Below, in pieces: positions 7,774-16,291 of a DNA stretch of 64,000 nucleotides. The number at the start of each line of letters is the position of its first letter. Position 1 is the first letter of the stretch. The translations under genes and the position numbers were made by a program. The notes below the pieces were generated by a model. That model saw nothing but the letters and a program-made list of their open reading frames with translations. It was not told the DNA's origin and made no database searches. The stretch is from the NCBI GenBank assembly GCA_030625815.1, contig DAOUQF010000006.1:56036-120035 (forward strand), given 5' to 3'. The stretch is from Eubacteriales bacterium (GTDB lineage: Bacteria; Bacillota; Clostridia; Tissierellales; GPF-1).

Positions 7774-7829
7774 TGAGTTCTTTTTTTCTGCCATTTTACA
7801 TGGTAGGATGGGAATAGAGGAGGTGCCTT

Positions 7830-9002
7830 ATGCTATTAAGTCAGGAAATTGCTCAAAAAATCACAGATCAGATTATGAAGAATTTGGGACACAATATTAA
7901 TGTGATGAATGAATCCGGTGAAATCATTGCCAGCGGTTCAAAAGAACGATTGGGCACCTTTCATTCGATTGCAGCGGATGTCATCCGAAATGAGCATCGC
8001 ATTGATATTACCGAGGAGGAAGCGAAGCAAGTTGCGGGAGTCAAAGCGGGAATCAACATGCCTTTTTATTATGATGGAAAAATTGGAGGCGTGATTGGAA
8101 TAACAGGAAAGCCAAGTGAAATTGAAAAACCGGCGCGCATTGTGAAGATGGTCATGGAACTGATGTTGGAGCAAGAGTTTTTTAAAGAGCGCCTCTACGC
8201 GAAACATCATCAACACACCTTGTTTGTGAATCAGGTGTTGGAATATGAAGGAGATCTGGGTTGGCGTGAGGTGGAAACCTGGGGTGAACAATTGGGATTT
8301 GATTTGAAGATTCCACGCCGTGCCATTCTGTTTCGTTTATTGAATTCCCGCGAGGTTTTAGAGCGGAATCCACTCTATACCATGGATCGCATTAAAGATA
8401 CCATCTTGGAAGAAATTATGAATTCTCATTACAGTGCTACTCAAGATATTATCGGTCATGCGGAACTGGATCAATTTATTATAATGAAGTCTTTTATTCC
8501 AGGTGATCGGAAAGAAACCCTTGAATGGTTTCAAGCCTATGCCGAGCATTTTCGCGGAAAGCTTGATCAGAAGTTTGGCTTGCGTCTTTTTATCGGGATT
8601 GGATCTCATCACAGCGAGCCAAAGGAATTGAAAGAAAGCTTTATTGAAACCAAGCAAATGATGCGTTTGGTTGGACAGAGAAAAAACAGTCTTGAAGGAG
8701 TTTGGCTGGCGGAAGATTTTTTCTTGGAGCTATTATTTGAACAGATTCCCGAGAAGGCGGTCATTCACTTTTTGGGTGAACTGGCGGAAGTATTGCGTAA
8801 ATCACCGGAATTGATGGAAACAGTTGCCGTGCTGATCCAACATAATATGAATCTGACAGAGACGGCGAGGACCATGTATCTTCACCGAAATACCGTTCAA
8901 TTTCGTGTCAATAAAATTCGAAAATCCCTCCCTTGGGATCCATTGCATGATGAAAGAGGGCGGATGTTGCTGCAATTGATTGTTTGGTATTCCAGTCGAT
9001 GA
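7830..9002 (+). CDS. CdaR-family transcriptional regulator (sugar diacid/glycerate type)
   Basis: A 390-residue regulator with an N-terminal sugar-diacid recognition domain (about residues 1-130, ending F-Y-Y-D-G-K-I-G-G-V-I-G-I-T-G) and a C-terminal PucR-type helix-turn-helix (L-T-E-T-A-R-T-M-Y-L-H-R-N-T-V-Q-F-R). Family members sense glycerate or glucarate-type acids and activate uptake and kinase genes. Here the next gene is a glycerate kinase, which fits. A perfect inverted repeat just after the stop codon (9002-9020) could be its own binding site in front of the kinase gene. SD AGAGGAGGTG precedes the ATG. Confidence 0.85.
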   Translation: MLLSQEIAQKITDQIMKNLGHNINVMNESGEIIASGSKERLGTFHSIAADVIRNEHRIDITEEEAKQVAGVKAGINMPFYYDGKIGGVIGITGKPSEIEKPARIVKMVMELMLEQEFFKERLYAKHHQHTLFVNQVLEYEGDLGWREVETWGEQLGFDLKIPRRAILFRLLNSREVLERNPLYTMDRIKDTILEEIMNSHYSATQDIIGHAELDQFIIMKSFIPGDRKETLEWFQAYAEHFRGKLDQKFGLRLFIGIGSHHSEPKELKESFIETKQMMRLVGQRKNSLEGVWLAEDFFLELLFEQIPEKAVIHFLGELAEVLRKSPELMETVAVLIQHNMNLTETARTMYLHRNTVQFRVNKIRKSLPWDPLHDERGRMLLQLIVWYSSR

Positions 9003-9020
9003 TTGTGCAGTGAGCACAAT
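9002..9020. repeat. operator-like inverted repeat between regulator and glycerate kinase
   Basis: ATTGTGC (9002-9008) is repeated inverted as GCACAAT (9014-9020) with a 5-nt spacer. It could be an operator for the CdaR-like regulator, or the first of two hairpins ending its message, since T-rich DNA follows about 10 nt later. Confidence 0.4.
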
Positions 9021-9038
9021 GAGAAAGCGTTTTTTTGA

Positions 9039-9071
9039 AAAACAGCCCAAAGATTTTGTGCTGTTTTTTTT
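9039..9071 (+). terminator. terminator between the CdaR-like gene and glycerate kinase
   Basis: AAAACAGC (9039-9046) pairs with GCTGTTTT (9060-9067), followed by further T to 9071. It lies 33 nt before the kinase start. Confidence 0.65.
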
Positions 9072-9103
9072 ATACAATGAAATAGAGAGTTGAGGTGATG
9101 GAT

Positions 9104-10243
9104 ATGAAGATATTAGTTGCGCCGGATTCCTTCAAGGGAAGCATAACGGCAGTAGAATTTTGTGAAATAGCAGAAAAAGTTATTAAAAGGGTGATGCCGG
9201 AAACAGACGTGGTGAAGTTGCCATTGGCAGATGGCGGAGAGGGGACCGTAGAATCTTTGGTATCCAACACGGGGGGACGGATTGAGAAGGCATGGGTAAT
9301 GGGACCCGTTGGTGAACGTATTGAAGCTTTTTACGGCATTCTTGGAGACGAGACGACGGGTGTTATCGAAATGGCCAGTGCTTCAGGTCTGCCGCTTGTG
9401 CCGGTTGAGAAGCGAAATCCCATGAAAACAACTACCTTTGGAACAGGCGAGTTGATACTCAAGGTTTTGGATGAAGGCTGCACACATCTGATTATGGGTA
9501 TCGGAGGCAGCGCCACCAATGATGGAGGAGCAGGTCTGCTTCAAGCCTTAGGTTTTGAATTGTTGGATCGAAACGGAAAGCAAATTGCATGGGGGGCTGA
9601 AGGATTGTTGGTTCTTGAGTCTATCAAGATGGACAAGGTGGATCCGCGATTGCAAAATTTAGTTGTGGAAGTCGCATGTGATGTGGACAACCCGTTGACC
9701 GGGCCGAATGGTGCGGCAGCTGTGTACGGTCCCCAGAAAGGTGCTGATCCGGTCATGGTAAAAACCATGGACTCTGCGCTTGGGAATTTCGCGGCATGCA
9801 TCCAAAAGGATTTGCAGCTTGACGTGGCAGGGCTCAAGGGTGCGGGAGCTGCAGGCGGATTGGGAGCCGGCTTATCGGCTTTTTTAAAAGCGGAGTTGAA
9901 GATGGGATTCGAAATTATTCGAGAAACCATCGGATTGGACGAGCGAATTGGCGAGGGGTTTGATTTGGTAATTACGGGTGAGGGACAGATGAATTCGCAA
10001 ACCTTGCGCGGAAAATTGCCAATTGGAATCGCAAGGCTTTGCAAGAAAAAGGGGATCCCCGTGGTCGCAATTGTTGGATCGATTGGAAATGGGATCGAGC
10101 ATTTATACGAAGAAGGATTGACCAGTGTGTTCAGTATTGTGAATGGTCCCATGGCTCTTGAGGATGCCATGCAAAATTCAGATGCGTTACTGTCCGATAC
10201 AGTTGAAAGGCTGATGCGGTTGGTACAGATTTACTCGAATTAA
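9104..10243 (+). CDS. glycerate kinase
   Basis: The 379-residue protein starts M-K-I-L-V-A-P-D-S-F-K-G-S, the hallmark of GarK/GlxK-type glycerate kinases (PF02595). It carries G-I-G-G-S-A-T-N-D-G-G-A-G in the active-site loop and V-I-T-G-E-G-Q-M-N-S-Q-T near the C-terminal domain. It phosphorylates D-glycerate with ATP to 2- or 3-phosphoglycerate, feeding lower glycolysis. The start is taken at 9104 because GTTGAGG lies at proper distance; GTG 9095 and ATG 9098 are too close. It follows a CdaR-like regulator and precedes a damaged permease gene, together suggesting a glycerate-use locus. Confidence 0.92.
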   Translation: MKILVAPDSFKGSITAVEFCEIAEKVIKRVMPETDVVKLPLADGGEGTVESLVSNTGGRIEKAWVMGPVGERIEAFYGILGDETTGVIEMASASGLPLVPVEKRNPMKTTTFGTGELILKVLDEGCTHLIMGIGGSATNDGGAGLLQALGFELLDRNGKQIAWGAEGLLVLESIKMDKVDPRLQNLVVEVACDVDNPLTGPNGAAAVYGPQKGADPVMVKTMDSALGNFAACIQKDLQLDVAGLKGAGAAGGLGAGLSAFLKAELKMGFEIIRETIGLDERIGEGFDLVITGEGQMNSQTLRGKLPIGIARLCKKKGIPVVAIVGSIGNGIEHLYEEGLTSVFSIVNGPMALEDAMQNSDALLSDTVERLMRLVQIYSN

Positions 10244-10351
10244 GGTATAACTGTGATCACGGTGAAATATGTCGACATAGGAAACTATGGAAAATCAGGA
10301 ATTGGAATGTTTGGCCGACACCGGTTCTTGTGGGAAGATTAGGAGGGTGTA

Positions 10352-11373
10352 ATGGATAGTATGAATTTAGTATTTTCGGTATGTGGGGGAATGATTGGTG
10401 CAATTCTTGGACCAATCACAACTTTTATCATTGTTGGTTTTGCAGGGTTGGCAGGTGCGATCGCAACCATTAGCGGAAGCTCATTTGATTGGATTGGTAT
10501 TGTAGCACTTGGTCCGATATTTGGTCCTCGGGTTGCTTTTGTAGGGGGGTAGCCGCGGCAGCCTATGCAAAAAAAATTGGCTTCCTAGAAACTGGTAAAG
10601 ATATTGTCACACCTTTGCTTAGTTAAAAAAAACCATCTGTTATATTGGTTGGCGGGATATTTGGAAGTGCGGGATTTTTTTTGAATGATTTATTCTTAAG
10701 ATTCTTTCCAGGCAAGTTTGATTCTATTGCATTTACAATTGTGAGCATGGCAATAATTGGGAAAGTACTATTTGGAGAAGCTGGTCTGAAAGGCTTTTAT
10801 GGTTCTACACCGGAAGAAATCAAAGAAGTTGGTGGTCGATTCAGTTCGAAATCTCCAATTCAATGGCTTCCGTATTTGAGTTCGGGACTTGAAAAACTGT
10901 TGGCAGCAGTATCTTTTGGCGGAGCATCCGCATATATTACAACTATCATGTTGCAAAATCCAGAGACAGCTGGCGTAGCAGCGTTTGTCGGATTTTTTAT
11001 GTCGGCGGCGTCTTTGTTGTGGCTGATCAATGGATTTGCAATTCCTGTGACTCACCATATAACATTATGTGCTTCGTATGCGGTTGTTGCGAGCGGAGGC
11101 AACATCGTCTGGGGTTTAATAGGAGCGATTATTGCTGCGTTTGCAGCTGATTTTCTTGCACAAGTATTTTTATTATACGGATCGGATGTTCATGTGGATC
11201 CACCATCTATGGGAATCGCGGTGACATCCCTGCTGTTAGTAACTATATTTCCGGCAGCCAATTTAACCAATTCGATTTTCCTAATTGGTATCGTGGTTGT
11301 TGGTTGTTTATTTGTCATCGTTAAACAAGAAACAGGTCAATCAAGTGGTAAGGAAACGCGTCAACCAGAATAA
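10352..11373 (+). pseudogene. polytopic membrane protein (putative permease) with frameshift and stop
   Basis: Two reading frames together encode one membrane protein of about 340 residues. Frame A runs from ATG 10352 to TAG 10550-10552. The continuation needs a -1 shift inside a run of six G (10544-10549) and then reads V-A-A-A-A-Y-A-K-K-I-G-F. It meets an in-frame TAA at 10624-10626 and continues K-K-P-S-V-I-L-V-G-G to 11373. The pieces join without overlap or gap and are hydrophobic throughout. One more G and TTA instead of TAA would restore a full gene. Its place behind a glycerate kinase suggests an uptake protein for that substrate, but I do not recognise the family. Sequencing error is possible for the G run and less likely for both lesions. 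Confidence 0.75.
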
Positions 11374-11384
11374 AGGAGGATAAA

Positions 11385-12197
11385 ATGAGTACATTTCAAA
11401 CAAAGGACGGCGTAGCAATTTATTATGATGTGCAGGGAGAAGGAAAACCCCTGTTGATGATTCCAGGATGGTCATGTTCAACTCGATTTTTCGATAAGAA
11501 TGCGAAGGTTTTGGCAGAAGAGTTTCAAGTGATTCGAATGGATTTGAGGGGACATGGGGAGTCTGGAAAGCCGAATCATGGGTATCGAATTGCACGATTT
11601 GCAAAAGACATCGAAGAATTATTGGAACATTTGGACCTGTATGACGTAACGGCATTGGGGTGGTCCATGGGTGCATCGGTTTTATGGTCGTATCTTGAGC
11701 TCTTTGGCACGGATCGTGTGAAAAAGCTAATCTCTGTCGATCAATCTCCGGCGCAATACATAGGTCCTGACTGGCAATGGGGACAAAATGGGTGTTATGA
11801 TGTGGAAGCCTTTGTGCGATTGTGCGCAGATTTGACCTACGCGGAGCGAGCGGGTGCGGAGGGAACGATTTATGCTTGCCATTTCAATACGCCAAGCGAT
11901 GCCGATGTGAAATTTTTGGCAGATGAAATTATGAAGTGTCCGGCACGAGTGAAGATTGATATTATGAGAGACCATACCAATTTGGATTGGCGAGATTACC
12001 TGCCTCAAATTGAGATTCCTACCTTGGCTTTGGTGGCAAAAAACAGCAATGTCTTCGATTGGGAAGGCAGTGCGTATGTCGGTGAAAATGTTCAAAATGG
12101 CAGAGTCGAGTTCTTTGAGAACTCGGGACATATGCTGTTTTGGGAAGAACCAGAAAAATTCAATCAAGCGGTTGCCGCATTTATACGGGAAGCGTAA
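11385..12197 (+). CDS. alpha/beta hydrolase
   Basis: A 270-residue alpha/beta-hydrolase fold protein. It has the oxyanion strand I-P-G-W-S-C-S, M-D-L-R-G-H-G-E-S, the nucleophile elbow G-W-S-M-G with the catalytic Ser, and a C-terminal F-E-N-S-G-H-M-L-F-W-E-E-P with the catalytic His. It is probably a cytoplasmic esterase or lactone/ester hydrolase. It starts 11 nt after the damaged permease gene and shares its transcript, so it may belong to the glycerate-type locus, for example releasing an acid from an ester or lactone; this is inference. AAAGGAGGA precedes the ATG, and a GC-rich hairpin follows the stop. Confidence 0.8.
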   Translation: MSTFQTKDGVAIYYDVQGEGKPLLMIPGWSCSTRFFDKNAKVLAEEFQVIRMDLRGHGESGKPNHGYRIARFAKDIEELLEHLDLYDVTALGWSMGASVLWSYLELFGTDRVKKLISVDQSPAQYIGPDWQWGQNGCYDVEAFVRLCADLTYAERAGAEGTIYACHFNTPSDADVKFLADEIMKCPARVKIDIMRDHTNLDWRDYLPQIEIPTLALVAKNSNVFDWEGSAYVGENVQNGRVEFFENSGHMLFWEEPEKFNQAVAAFIREA

Positions 12198-12201
12198 CGG
12201 A

Positions 12202-12227
12202 ATCCCCCATCGAAAGATGGGGGATTA
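12202..12227 (+). terminator. hairpin terminator of the glycerate-type locus
   Basis: AATCCCCCATC (12202-12212) pairs perfectly with GATGGGGGATT (12217-12227) around a GAAA tetraloop. The following ATTTAATT is only moderately T-rich. Confidence 0.7.
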
Positions 12228-12273
12228 TTTAATTCAGGAAAAGTTAAGAGTTGTGCTAGATTTAGTTAATATT

Positions 12274-12282
12274 TGCTATGAT
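12274..12282 (+). promoter_or_regulatory. extended -10 promoter of the permease/adaptor operon
   Basis: TGC followed by TATGAT (12277-12282) forms an extended -10 element about 45 nt before the first permease start. No good -35 is present at 17 bp; TTGTGC at 12251 is 20 bp away. Confidence 0.5.
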
Positions 12283-12327
12283 AGAATGAGTTTACAAAGA
12301 ATTCATACTTTTATTGGGGGTTATTCT

Positions 12328-13161
12328 ATGAAAAAGACGAAGGAAAAGGCGGGGCTGATTGGAATTTGGTTCATTCTTCCTAGTTTTTTGGGTTTTTTGG
12401 TTCTATTTCTAATCCCATATTTAATTGGCATTAAGCTGTCATTTCAAAACAGCAGTCTCGATCCCACACTTGTCGGATTTCGGAATTATATGCTGCTTTT
12501 TCAAAACGAAGCATTTCAATTGGCGGTAAAGAACACGCTGTTCTTTATGGGTATCGCCATTCCTGTCATTCTGGTGATTTCATTTATTCTCGCCTTGATT
12601 CTATATGAGATTCCTACACCGGGGTTTGTAAAGCTGTTTATCATTCTGCCCATGTTTATCCCATCGGGCACGGTGGCTGGTTTTTTCAATGATCTCTTTG
12701 GAAATGGCGTTGATAACTTGCTGAATTCCGATAAAGCCATGTGGGTCTTGATCGTTCTCTTTATTTGGAGAAATACGGGGTACAATCTCATTCTTTATCT
12801 TGCGGGGCTCCTTCGGATCGACAAAAGCATCATTGAGAGTTCAGAAATTGACGGAGTGAATTATTGGCAAAAGGTACAGCATATTTATATGCCGCTCTGT
12901 ACGCCGACAACCATTTTTGTCACGGTCTTGTCCATCGTCAATTCATTTAAAGTATTCAAGGACATTTATATTTTGCAGGGACCGTATCCGAATCCGCGGG
13001 TCTATTTGCTTCAGCATTTTATGACCAATAAATTTCAATCCTTGCAGTATACAGAATTGACCTCGGCAGCCTATGTGTTTTCCATCGGGGTGCTGGTGGT
13101 TGTTTACTTATTGTATTTGATTGATCGCAATTATGCCAAGAAAGTGGGGGAAAGACAATGA
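12328..13161 (+). CDS. carbohydrate-type ABC transporter permease (MalF/UgpA class)
   Basis: The 277-residue permease has six predicted membrane helices and the cytoplasmic EAA loop as E-S-S-E-I-D-G-V-N-Y-W-Q-K, which docks on an ABC ATPase. F-V-L-P-S/L-P-S-F-L-G-F-L near the N-terminus is typical for CUT1 sugar importers. The longer open frame from 12010 is ignored because TTGGGGG lies just before ATG 12328 and upstream codons overlap the hydrolase. Its stop overlaps the next permease start by 4 nt. No ATPase gene is found in the operon, so it would depend on a shared ATPase encoded elsewhere or on a different energy source. Substrate unknown. Confidence 0.85.
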   Translation: MKKTKEKAGLIGIWFILPSFLGFLVLFLIPYLIGIKLSFQNSSLDPTLVGFRNYMLLFQNEAFQLAVKNTLFFMGIAIPVILVISFILALILYEIPTPGFVKLFIILPMFIPSGTVAGFFNDLFGNGVDNLLNSDKAMWVLIVLFIWRNTGYNLILYLAGLLRIDKSIIESSEIDGVNYWQKVQHIYMPLCTPTTIFVTVLSIVNSFKVFKDIYILQGPYPNPRVYLLQHFMTNKFQSLQYTELTSAAYVFSIGVLVVVYLLYLIDRNYAKKVGERQ

Positions 13162-13973
13162 AGAAAGTGTTATGGGTTGGCGTCGTATTGCTTTCAGTAC
13201 TCTATGCCCTGCCGATTTTCTATACCATACTCAATAGCTTTATGACGCCGGCGGAGCTGGCGGCGGATGGCTTGCATTGGATTCCACAGGAGTTCAATCT
13301 GCAGCAATATTATACGCTGGTTACCGATAAGTCGGCTTACTTTCGTTACTTTTTAAGTTCAGTCAAGATCACAGGAAGCATATTAATCGGACAAATTGTT
13401 TTGGGGATCTGTGCGGCCTACGCGTTGGCGAAACTACGGTTCCCAGGCAGCGATGTTGTCTTGATTTTGTATATCCTGATTATTCTTTTGCCGTATCAAG
13501 TGACTCTGGTGCCCAATTACCTGGTTTTTGAGGCTTTTGAAAGGACGTTGAATTTGACCATATTGGATACTCATCAGGCGTTGATTTTGCCTGGGGTGTT
13601 CTCTACCTTTGGAATCTTCTTGCTCAGGCAATTCATGCGAGATTTACCGAAGGAAATCATTGAAGCAGCGAAAATCGATGGTGCTGGGCATCTGAGGATC
13701 TTGACGAAAATCGTGTTGCCTCTATTGAAACCCGCTATTTTTGCCTTGGTGATTTTGACCTTTATCGACAATTGGAACATTGTTGATCAAGCGCTTGTCT
13801 TTATCGATACACCCGAAAATCAACCATTGTCCGTTTTCCTGCGGATGATTTACGAGGGCGATTTTCAAGTGTTTTATGCGGGTGCAACCTTGTATATCAT
13901 TCCAGCGGTGATTATTTTCATCAAAGGAGAAAAATATTTGTCCGAAGGACTTGTCATAGGGGGGAGCAAATAA
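13158..13973 (+). CDS. carbohydrate-type ABC transporter permease (MalG class)
   Basis: This 271-residue permease is the partner of the previous one: six predicted helices, the MalG-type N-terminal P-I-F-Y-T-I-L-N-S-F-M segment, and an EAA loop E-A-A-K-I-D-G-A-G-H-L-R-I-L-T-K-I-V-L-P. The ATGA overlap with the preceding gene and direct abutment (TAA-ATG) to the following adaptor gene show strict translational coupling. The presence of both permease halves indicates an import complex with the binding protein at 17555. Coupling to membrane-fusion adaptors is atypical for such importers. Confidence 0.85.
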   Translation: MKKVLWVGVVLLSVLYALPIFYTILNSFMTPAELAADGLHWIPQEFNLQQYYTLVTDKSAYFRYFLSSVKITGSILIGQIVLGICAAYALAKLRFPGSDVVLILYILIILLPYQVTLVPNYLVFEAFERTLNLTILDTHQALILPGVFSTFGIFLLRQFMRDLPKEIIEAAKIDGAGHLRILTKIVLPLLKPAIFALVILTFIDNWNIVDQALVFIDTPENQPLSVFLRMIYEGDFQVFYAGATLYIIPAVIIFIKGEKYLSEGLVIGGSK

Positions 13974-15254
13974 ATGAAGCGATGGCAGAAACCTTTGAGT
14001 TTGTTATTAATTCTAGGTGTGATCGGCATATTTGTTGTGCCTAGTTTGTTGAACTGTCAGCTGCCCCATGCAGAAACGCAACAGTTGAAAGAACGGAAAA
14101 TCGTGCGAACAATCGTGATTGGCGCGTATCTGCAGCCTATGGATATCGTTCGATTCTCCTTTGATCAGCCAGTTGTGGTGTCGGAGTATTTTGTGAAGAA
14201 GGGACGTCGTGTTGGCAGAAATATTCCGCTATTTCAATTGTCAAAAGAGGCGGGCATTCCGCAAGCGGTGAATGAGCAGGCCGCTTCCTGGCGGGCGCGG
14301 GAACAAGCGGTTCTTCTCGAAATTGATCAATTGAAGGCCGGAAAAGGACAATCGGACCGTGAACTGGCGCAGCTGAAGCAAGCCCTTGAACAAAACACAC
14401 AACAAGTGGAGGAACTGGAAGAATTAGTTTCCTTGGGATTGGTTGCGGAAAGTGAGTTGAAAGCGGCGGTTAGGGCGATGGAAACCACCCTTCAAGGGTT
14501 AAATACCACAGCGGAGAGACTGCGATTAAGCGATGCGTCTCGAACCGCCCGGATCGAGTCATTGGAGAACGAGCTTGAGATGATCCGCAAGGAGTTGGGG
14601 ATTTTAGATTCTTTGGCTGCTGGATTCTATCTGGATGAAGAAGGGAACGCGTACTCGCAGGAGTCTGGATTTGTGCTGAACAAGAATGCGGAAAACGAAC
14701 GAATTTCTTCGAATCAATCGATCTTGGAGCTTGCAGTGATCGATGATTTTCAGCGCTTGGAAATGATCGGATCGGTTGAAGTTGAAGATCTTGAGTATAT
14801 CGATGTTGGTCTGCAGCTTCAGATTGATACCGATACGGAGAATCGCCCTTTCCATTTGGAAGTAACGGACATTAGCCAGCTGGTGGAGCATGGCATGGTA
14901 GAAGTTACAATGAAGTTGACTGAAGAGCCCGATGGAAAGTTTTCAATTGGCACGACCTATACGGGCCGAGTGGAGCGGGTACTGTCAGAGAAGAGTACGT
15001 ATGCCATTCCGTTTTCAGCGATTGTTAAAGAAGATTTCCAGGAAGATGAAATGGTGAACATCTATTATTTGGACAAGGAAGAGAGAACGTTCTACGATCG
15101 ATACTTTGTCCGGCAACTTCGAGCCAAAACCAAAGCGATTGGAGATCGCGAAGTATTGATACAAATTGAAACGGATGAGGTCGATCTGGATACGGTTGAA
15201 ATTATCACAAATCCCGGCTATAAGATCTTCAAAGACGCGAGGGTATTGCCATGA
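13974..15254 (+). CDS. HlyD/membrane-fusion-type adaptor protein
   Basis: A 426-residue protein with one N-terminal membrane anchor (about residues 8-27). A half-lipoyl/barrel region follows (V-V-S-E-Y-F-V-K-K-G-R-R-V-G), then a long coiled coil rich in Leu, Glu and Gln at about 100-210 and a return barrel (F-V-L-N-K-N). The tail resembles the HlyD beta-barrel (Y-T-G-R-V-E-R-V-L-S). Such adaptors normally bridge an export ABC permease to the outside. It starts directly at the stop of the MalG-type permease and overlaps the next gene by 4 nt. A second, different adaptor is encoded two genes later. Export or assembly at the cell surface is plausible; substrate unknown. Confidence 0.75.
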   Translation: MKRWQKPLSLLLILGVIGIFVVPSLLNCQLPHAETQQLKERKIVRTIVIGAYLQPMDIVRFSFDQPVVVSEYFVKKGRRVGRNIPLFQLSKEAGIPQAVNEQAASWRAREQAVLLEIDQLKAGKGQSDRELAQLKQALEQNTQQVEELEELVSLGLVAESELKAAVRAMETTLQGLNTTAERLRLSDASRTARIESLENELEMIRKELGILDSLAAGFYLDEEGNAYSQESGFVLNKNAENERISSNQSILELAVIDDFQRLEMIGSVEVEDLEYIDVGLQLQIDTDTENRPFHLEVTDISQLVEHGMVEVTMKLTEEPDGKFSIGTTYTGRVERVLSEKSTYAIPFSAIVKEDFQEDEMVNIYYLDKEERTFYDRYFVRQLRAKTKAIGDREVLIQIETDEVDLDTVEIITNPGYKIFKDARVLP

Positions 15255-16291
15255 TCAAATCTTGGAAATGGGGAATCGTGATTTTTCTTGCTCTGCTATT
15301 CTTTTTTGCTTGGATGATGCCGGCACAAACACCTGCTGAAATGGTGGAGATGGAATTGGTGGGCGTTGTTGGACAGGAAACCTTGGAGTGGATTCAATCG
15401 GAATATACAGGGATCTTGCCAAGCTTGCATATGGAGAAGGAAACCTCTACTTATCGACTGGTGATGTCATCGGGGAATGATCGATTTTTTCAAAAGGATG
15501 GACCCGGTGAAGGGCGATGGTTGATGGAATCTGATCGGAATGCGATTGTATTGGGAGAAGAATTGATTGATCAATATTTTCATCGACACAATATTATTGG
15601 TGAAGAAATGAGTTTTCGCGGGAAAACCTATGCAGTTGTTGGAATTGAATCGAATAGTCAAACCATTACAATTCCATTCAATGAAGCATGGGAAAATGAA
15701 ATTGATTGGGATCGGAAAACCTTGCGGTATCGCATCCCTAACGAGACCTTTGAAGAATCCTTTATTTCCCGATTGAGACAAGAGTTCCGCCGATTTGATT
15801 TGTCGGTTCTCTATGTTGTGAACCATCGTCATTGGAGATGGTCGTTTATGAATATCGCCCTCTTGCTGATGGTGGGGTTATTGATGCGGAAGCTGGTTAA
15901 AACAGTGAAGATCATGGGGTTGAAATTCCGTGAGTTTATGCACGATTATCGACAAACCCATCGATTGAAGACCTGGGTTCAATACGTCAAAGAGAATCGT
16001 AAAGCATTTTTGCAAATCCTTCGGGCGTTGTGTTTCGTTCTTGTTTATGGATGGAGTGTGTTTTTCATGTGTTCAAATATGGAAATCCCACTTTCGTTGA
16101 GACCCAGTAATTTCTTTTCTTTCGGCGCCTATCGGGAGCTTTTTTCCGGATGGACAAATCAACTTTGTTTGAATTTCCGCTATGGATTAACGGATTTTCA
16201 AATCCAAGTGATTGGATTGTGGTGTTTGGGAATTATCGTGGCATTTTTCGTTCAGGTAATGGTTGCGAGGAGGGAGAGGCGGCATGGATAA
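15251..16291 (+). CDS. membrane protein with MacB-like extracellular domain
   Basis: The 346-residue product has an N-terminal membrane segment (about 8-24) and an outside domain of about 170 residues. This domain contains V-G-E-E-L-I/I-V-L-G-E-E-L and Y-A-V-V-G-I-E-S-N-S, reminiscent of the periplasmic core domain of MacB/FtsX-type permeases. A membrane helix at about 196-213, a long basic cytoplasmic stretch and two more C-terminal helices follow. This is roughly the MacB topology without a linked ATPase. It is placed between two HlyD-like adaptors with overlaps on both sides (4 and 8 nt). The assignment rests on topology and short similarities only. Confidence 0.55.
   Translation: MIKSWKWGIVIFLALLFFFAWMMPAQTPAEMVEMELVGVVGQETLEWIQSEYTGILPSLHMEKETSTYRLVMSSGNDRFFQKDGPGEGRWLMESDRNAIVLGEELIDQYFHRHNIIGEEMSFRGKTYAVVGIESNSQTITIPFNEAWENEIDWDRKTLRYRIPNETFEESFISRLRQEFRRFDLSVLYVVNHRHWRWSFMNIALLLMVGLLMRKLVKTVKIMGLKFREFMHDYRQTHRLKTWVQYVKENRKAFLQILRALCFVLVYGWSVFFMCSNMEIPLSLRPSNFFSFGAYRELFSGWTNQLCLNFRYGLTDFQIQVIGLWCLGIIVAFFVQVMVARRERRHG

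Noticed and set aside
10250..10263. CRP-like near-palindrome around TGATCA after glycerate kinase
   Set aside because: Only 12 of 14 positions are symmetric and there is no promoter context.
10541..10560. Programmed -1 frameshift in the membrane protein gene
   Set aside because: The G6 run before TAG would allow it, but a second in-frame TAA at 10624 makes a functional recoding event unlikely; kept as a pseudogene.
12010..12327. N-terminal extension of the first sugar-type permease
   Set aside because: It overlaps the hydrolase gene and its terminator; a ribosome site and typical permease N-terminus are found at 12328.
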